Shown piece by piece: positions 6,006 to 8,362 of a DNA stretch of 8,362 nt. The stretch is taken from contig CAJUNZ010000109.1 in NCBI GenBank assembly GCA_910587755.1, forward strand, positions 1 through 8,362, written 5' to 3'. This DNA comes from an uncultured Acetatifactor sp. Its GTDB lineage: Bacteria > Bacillota > Clostridia > Lachnospirales > Lachnospiraceae. A program made the position numbers and the translations under genes. A model generated the notes under the pieces. That model did not search any database. It saw only the letters and a list, made by a program, of their open reading frames with translations, and was not told the DNA's origin. Within the stretch, counting starts at the first letter, position 1. Every line of letters begins with the position of its first letter.

Positions 6006-6578
6006 ATGAAGAAGTTTTCCCTAAAAAGGGCTGCAGCAGCAGGCATGGCGGTGCTGACGGCAGCGGCTGTTATGACCGGGTGCGGAGACAGTGGGAACAA
6101 GGAGGAGGGCGGCAAGTCCAAGGTTGTGTTGAATGAGGTGGCCCACTCCATTTTTTATGCGCCCATGTATGTGGCCATTGAGGAAGGGTATTTTGAGGAG
6201 GAGGGCATTGATCTGACCCTGGTGACTGGCTTCGGCGCCGACAAGACCATGACGGCAGTGCTCACCGGCGAAGCGGACATAGGCTTCATGGGTTGTGAAA
6301 GTACCGTATATACCTATGCCGGAGGAACAGAGGACTATGTGGTAAACTTCGCACAGCTGACCCAGCGGGCAGGAAATTTCCTTGTGTCCAGGGAGCCCAT
6401 TGAAGGTTTTTCCTGGGATATGCTCAAGGGAAAGGATGTGCTCGGCGGCAGGGCGGGCGGCATGCCTAGCCACGATGTAACATGGGAACACATCAGAGGA
6501 ATTTATGAGTGGACAAGCCGGAAATCCCCGGATTTAAAGGTTTTTAAATATGAGGAAAAGGTTGTGTCCGTCTCATAG
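6006..6578 (+). pseudogene. Truncated ABC-transporter substrate-binding lipoprotein (NMT1/THI5-like)
   Basis: An intact protein of this kind would be lipid-anchored outside the membrane and deliver a small nitrogen- or sulfur-containing organic solute to an ABC importer. The start has GGAGG (5996-6000) 5 bases upstream. Residues 1-26 are a lipoprotein signal ending in VMTGC (Cys26). Residues 39-154 match the N-terminal lobe: NEVAHSIFYAPMYVAIEEGY, EEEGIDLTLVTGFGADKTM, LTGEADIGFMG and LGGRAGGMP. The family continues for about another 180 residues, to roughly 330-340. Here similarity ends after Pro154 (position 6467), and 36 unrelated residues precede a TAG stop. No permease or ATPase gene is present. 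The simplest explanation is insertion of a mobile element within the gene, with the 3' part beyond the element's far end. The ligand cannot be predicted, and no TPP riboswitch is seen upstream. Confidence 0.75.
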
Positions 6579-6608
6579 CACAACTACATTAATTTACTTT
6601 GCCAGAAG

Positions 6609-6635
6609 AAGGACAGGCCTGACCTGTCCTTTTTT
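6609..6635 (+). terminator. Terminator between the truncated gene and the parB leader
   Basis: AAGGACAGG (6609-6617) pairs with CCTGTCCTT (6623-6631) around a CCTGA loop, followed by a T-run to 6635. It would stop read-through from the truncated transporter gene. Its right half contains GGCCTGACC (6616-6624), which is repeated in the next hairpin. Confidence 0.85.
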
Positions 6636-6650
6636 CTATATATAGACTGG

Positions 6651-6717
6651 AAGGAGGAGAAAAATATTATATCAGTTCCCATTGACCGGGCCTGACCATA
6701 AAGGTTGGGCCTTTTTT
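6651..6717 (+). promoter_or_regulatory. Putative attenuator leader of parB
   Basis: GGCCTGACC (6689-6697) pairs with GGTTGGGCC (6703-6711, two G-T wobbles) around ATAAA, followed directly by TTTTTT (6712-6717). This terminator-like hairpin ends only 12 bases before the parB ribosome binding site, so it would cut off parB transcripts unless it is prevented from forming. A perfect AAGGAGG (6651-6657) lies upstream with no ATG, GTG or TTG at normal spacing. The ATT at 6666 would open a 9-codon frame whose TGA stop (6693-6695) falls inside the stem. Regulation by attenuation is inferred. Confidence 0.55.
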
Positions 6718-6744
6718 CATGCCACGAAAAGGAGGTAATCTGTA

Positions 6745-8362
6745 TTGGCTGATGAAAAAGCAAAAGTACCACCCTCACCGGAAACCGATACCGCAAAAGA
6801 ATCCGGAAAGCAAAGTCTGGCGGATATGGTGAAAGCGGTAAAGGCCGCGCAGGAAAAGCAGACGGATATTCCTGTGCAGGAATCACCGGCGCCGGCTAAG
6901 GCGGAGGAAATTCAGAACTCTGCGAAGCAACCGGAAAAATCCGCTCCTTCTGATTCTCCCGTAAAGGAAACAGAGAAACAGAAAACGGAAAAGAACAAAG
7001 AAACGGCAGGTGACAAAGCCGCTCCCAAAAAGGAACAGACAATCCCCGGCAAGGCCGTAGCCCAGAAAGAAGATGCCGGGTCTGATAAGGGCATTCCAAA
7101 GAAAGAAAATGCGGTAGCTGAAAAGGTCTCTCCGAAGGAGAATAAGGCAGAACAGGACAAGGCTATTCCGAAGGAAGGCAAGGCAGAGCCGGGGAAAGCT
7201 GTTCCAAAGAAAGACAAAGCAGAACCCAGTAAGGCAACACCCAAAGAGAACGAGACAGGGCCGGACAAAGCTGCTCCGGAGAAAGACAAGGCCGCCCCCG
7301 ACAAGGCGGCGCTGAAAGAGGATAAGACTGTTCCCAACAAAGCAACATCCAAAGAGGGCAAAGCCGCTCCGAAAAAGGAGAAGGAACCCTCCGGCAAGGC
7401 GGCTCCCCAAAAAGAAACGACAAAGAAAACCGCTCCGGAGAAAAAAACGGAAAAAGTCCCTCCGGCTGGAAAGGCGGAAAAGTCTGCTAAATCCCCGGAA
7501 CCTCCGAAGGCAGCGCCGGGAGCAGGAGGGCCGGCGGCACAGACAAATCCTCCTGCACAACCCGCGCCGACACAGCCCCAGGAGGCGCCCCGCCGTGGTG
7601 ACGAGCAGATTGTCTATTTGAAACTGTCCGAACTCCACGCTTTCAAGAACCATCCCTTCCAGGTCCGCAATGACGAAGAAATGAAAGCAATGGTCTCCAG
7701 TGTGAAGGATAAGGGCGTGACCCAGCCCGCTATCGTCCGGCCTCGGGAGGACGGCGGCTATGAGATTGTCTCCGGCCACCGTCGCCAGAAGGCCAGCGAA
7801 CTTGCAGGCTACGCAGATATGCCGTGTATCATCCGCAATCTGACGGACGAGCAGGCCATCACGCAGATGGTGGAGGACAACACCAATCAGCGTGAGAACA
7901 TTCTCCCCAGCGAGCGGGCCAAAGCCTTAAAAATGCAGCTTGAGGCCATCAAGCACCAGGGGGCGAAGAATTTCACTTCGGGCCAGCTTGACCCGAAGGA
8001 TGCGGGGAGGCGGTCAAACGAGGTAGTGGCCGAGCGCAACAAAATGACCGTGAAACAGGTTCAGCGCTATATCAAGCTCAATGACCTTGTTCCGGATTTA
8101 CAGAAAATGATGGACGAGGGGCGGATTAAGTTCACCCCCGCCGTGGAGCTGGCCTATATCAAGCCCAGAAACCAGAATTATATTGCCGTCGCTATCGACA
8201 GCCAGCAGTCCAGTCCTTCTCTTTCCCAGGCTCAGCGTATGCGGGAGCTGGACCAAAAGGGCGTGCTGAACGGGGATGTGATAGACGGAATCATGATGGA
8301 AGATAAAAAGGAGGTAGACAAAGTGATACTGACAGGAGCGGAATTAGGAAAATATTTCGGGA
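6745..8362 (+). CDS. parB: ParB-family partition protein with long repeat-rich N-terminal extension (3' end outside window)
   Basis: ParB proteins bind centromere-like DNA sites and act as CTP-dependent clamps in segregation or maintenance of replicons and conjugative elements. The frame is open from an in-frame TAA at 6736 to the window edge (539 codons). The TTG at 6745 is chosen because AGGAGG (6730-6735) lies 9 bases upstream and the next in-frame ATG is codon 28. Residues 1-40 include SLADMVKAVKAAQEKQ. Residues 41-284 are Lys/Ala/Pro/Glu-rich and likely disordered, with twelve-residue repeats at 90-209. Residues 287-400 form the ParB N-domain: IVYLKLSEL, NHPFQVRNDEEM, GVTQPAIVRP, the SGHRRQKA box (343-350) and EDNTNQREN. 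Residues 433-449 contain a helix-turn-helix (KMTVKQVQRYIKLNDL). GAELGKYFG near the edge resembles the C-terminal part of element-borne ParBs. The minus-strand open frames here are shadows. Confidence 0.88.
   Translation, partial: MADEKAKVPPSPETDTAKESGKQSLADMVKAVKAAQEKQTDIPVQESPAPAKAEEIQNSAKQPEKSAPSDSPVKETEKQKTEKNKETAGDKAAPKKEQTIPGKAVAQKEDAGSDKGIPKKENAVAEKVSPKENKAEQDKAIPKEGKAEPGKAVPKKDKAEPSKATPKENETGPDKAAPEKDKAAPDKAALKEDKTVPNKATSKEGKAAPKKEKEPSGKAAPQKETTKKTAPEKKTEKVPPAGKAEKSAKSPEPPKAAPGAGGPAAQTNPPAQPAPTQPQEAPRRGDEQIVYLKLSELHAFKNHPFQVRNDEEMKAMVSSVKDKGVTQPAIVRPREDGGYEIVSGHRRQKASELAGYADMPCIIRNLTDEQAITQMVEDNTNQRENILPSERAKALKMQLEAIKHQGAKNFTSGQLDPKDAGRRSNEVVAERNKMTVKQVQRYIKLNDLVPDLQKMMDEGRIKFTPAVELAYIKPRNQNYIAVAIDSQQSSPSLSQAQRMRELDQKGVLNGDVIDGIMMEDKKEVDKVILTGAELGKYFG
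7012..7371 (+). repeat. Ten tandem 36-base (12-codon) repeats within parB
   Basis: Ten consecutive 12-residue units fill ParB residues 90-209 without gaps. Examples are DKAIPKEGKAEP, GKAVPKKDKAEP, SKATPKENETGP, DKAAPEKDKAAP and NKATSKEGKAAP. The approximate consensus is x-Lys-Ala-x-Pro-Lys-(Lys/Glu)-x-Lys-Ala-x-Pro, with Lys at position 2 in all ten units. The units are diverged in DNA as well as protein, so this is an old expansion rather than a recent slippage array. Less regular Lys/Ala/Pro sequence continues to about residue 260. Confidence 0.85.

Larger units (their letters stand above)
6468..8362 (+). mobile_element. Probable end of an integrated conjugative element (partial)
   Basis: The substrate-binding gene loses family similarity at about 6468. 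What follows is a short non-homologous frame, a terminator, a structured leader and a ParB-family gene of the type carried by Tn1549-like integrative conjugative elements of Firmicutes. No integrase, relaxase or transfer gene is visible because the window ends inside parB. No direct-repeat attachment site can be defined with only one end. The exact boundary and element family are inferred. A relic or a chromosomal rearrangement remains possible. Confidence 0.5.

Noticed and set aside
6468..6578. The 36-residue tail after the substrate-binding domain as a real functional domain
   Set aside because: I recognise no family in it. It is best explained as frame run-on into inserted sequence.
6719..6832. 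ATG-started 37-codon frame overlapping the parB start
   Set aside because: No ribosome binding site precedes it, it starts in the T-run of the leader hairpin, and it is out of frame with parB.
6883..7779. Minus-strand open frame (298 codons) rich in Phe, Arg, Leu and Cys, plus overlapping shorter frames
   Set aside because: It is the antisense shadow of the Lys/Ala/Pro/Glu repeat region of parB, whose plus-strand frame is longer, has ParB motifs and has a good ribosome binding site.

Overview
The window looks like a low-to-mid GC Clostridia chromosome, most likely a gut Lachnospiraceae. The signs are a Firmicutes class III fructose-1,6-bisphosphatase, a YerC/YecD TrpR-like regulator, a DUF1836 protein, strong GGAGG ribosome binding sites, consensus sigma-A promoters, and a conjugative-element ParB of the Tn1549-like kind. 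This assignment is inferred from gene content; no database search was run.

Positions 1-5912 read as ordinary chromosome. They hold the 3' part of fbp (+), a convergent low-complexity Gly/Ser/Thr/Asn-rich lipoprotein gene (-) with its own terminator, and a stand-alone hisA of the eukaryotic (yeast HIS6-like) type. Next, a strong promoter drives a membrane-anchored degenerate LytM/M23 protein followed by a bactofilin. This is a likely two-gene envelope or cytoskeleton unit that ends in a good terminator. A convergent yerC-like regulator (-) and a DUF1836 gene (+) then share a divergent promoter region, and the DUF1836 gene has a terminator overlapping its stop codon.

Positions 5913-6467 carry the first 154 codons of an NMT1/THI5-like ABC-transporter substrate-binding lipoprotein, preceded by a palindromic operator-like sequence. 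Family similarity stops abruptly after Gly-Gly-Met-Pro near position 6468, and the reading frame ends 36 codons later. From about 6468 to the window edge the sequence looks like the end of an integrated conjugative element. It has two consecutive terminator-like hairpins that could fold in competing ways, then a TTG-started parB-like gene that runs off the right edge. That gene has an approximately 280-residue Lys/Ala/Pro/Glu-rich N-terminal extension containing ten 12-residue tandem repeats.

The most noteworthy points are the eukaryotic-type HisA, the LytM-like protein that has lost its metal-binding motifs next to bactofilin, the interrupted transporter gene at a likely element boundary, the putative attenuator leader before parB, and the repeat-expanded ParB. 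Long open frames antisense to the lipoprotein and to parB are compositional shadows.
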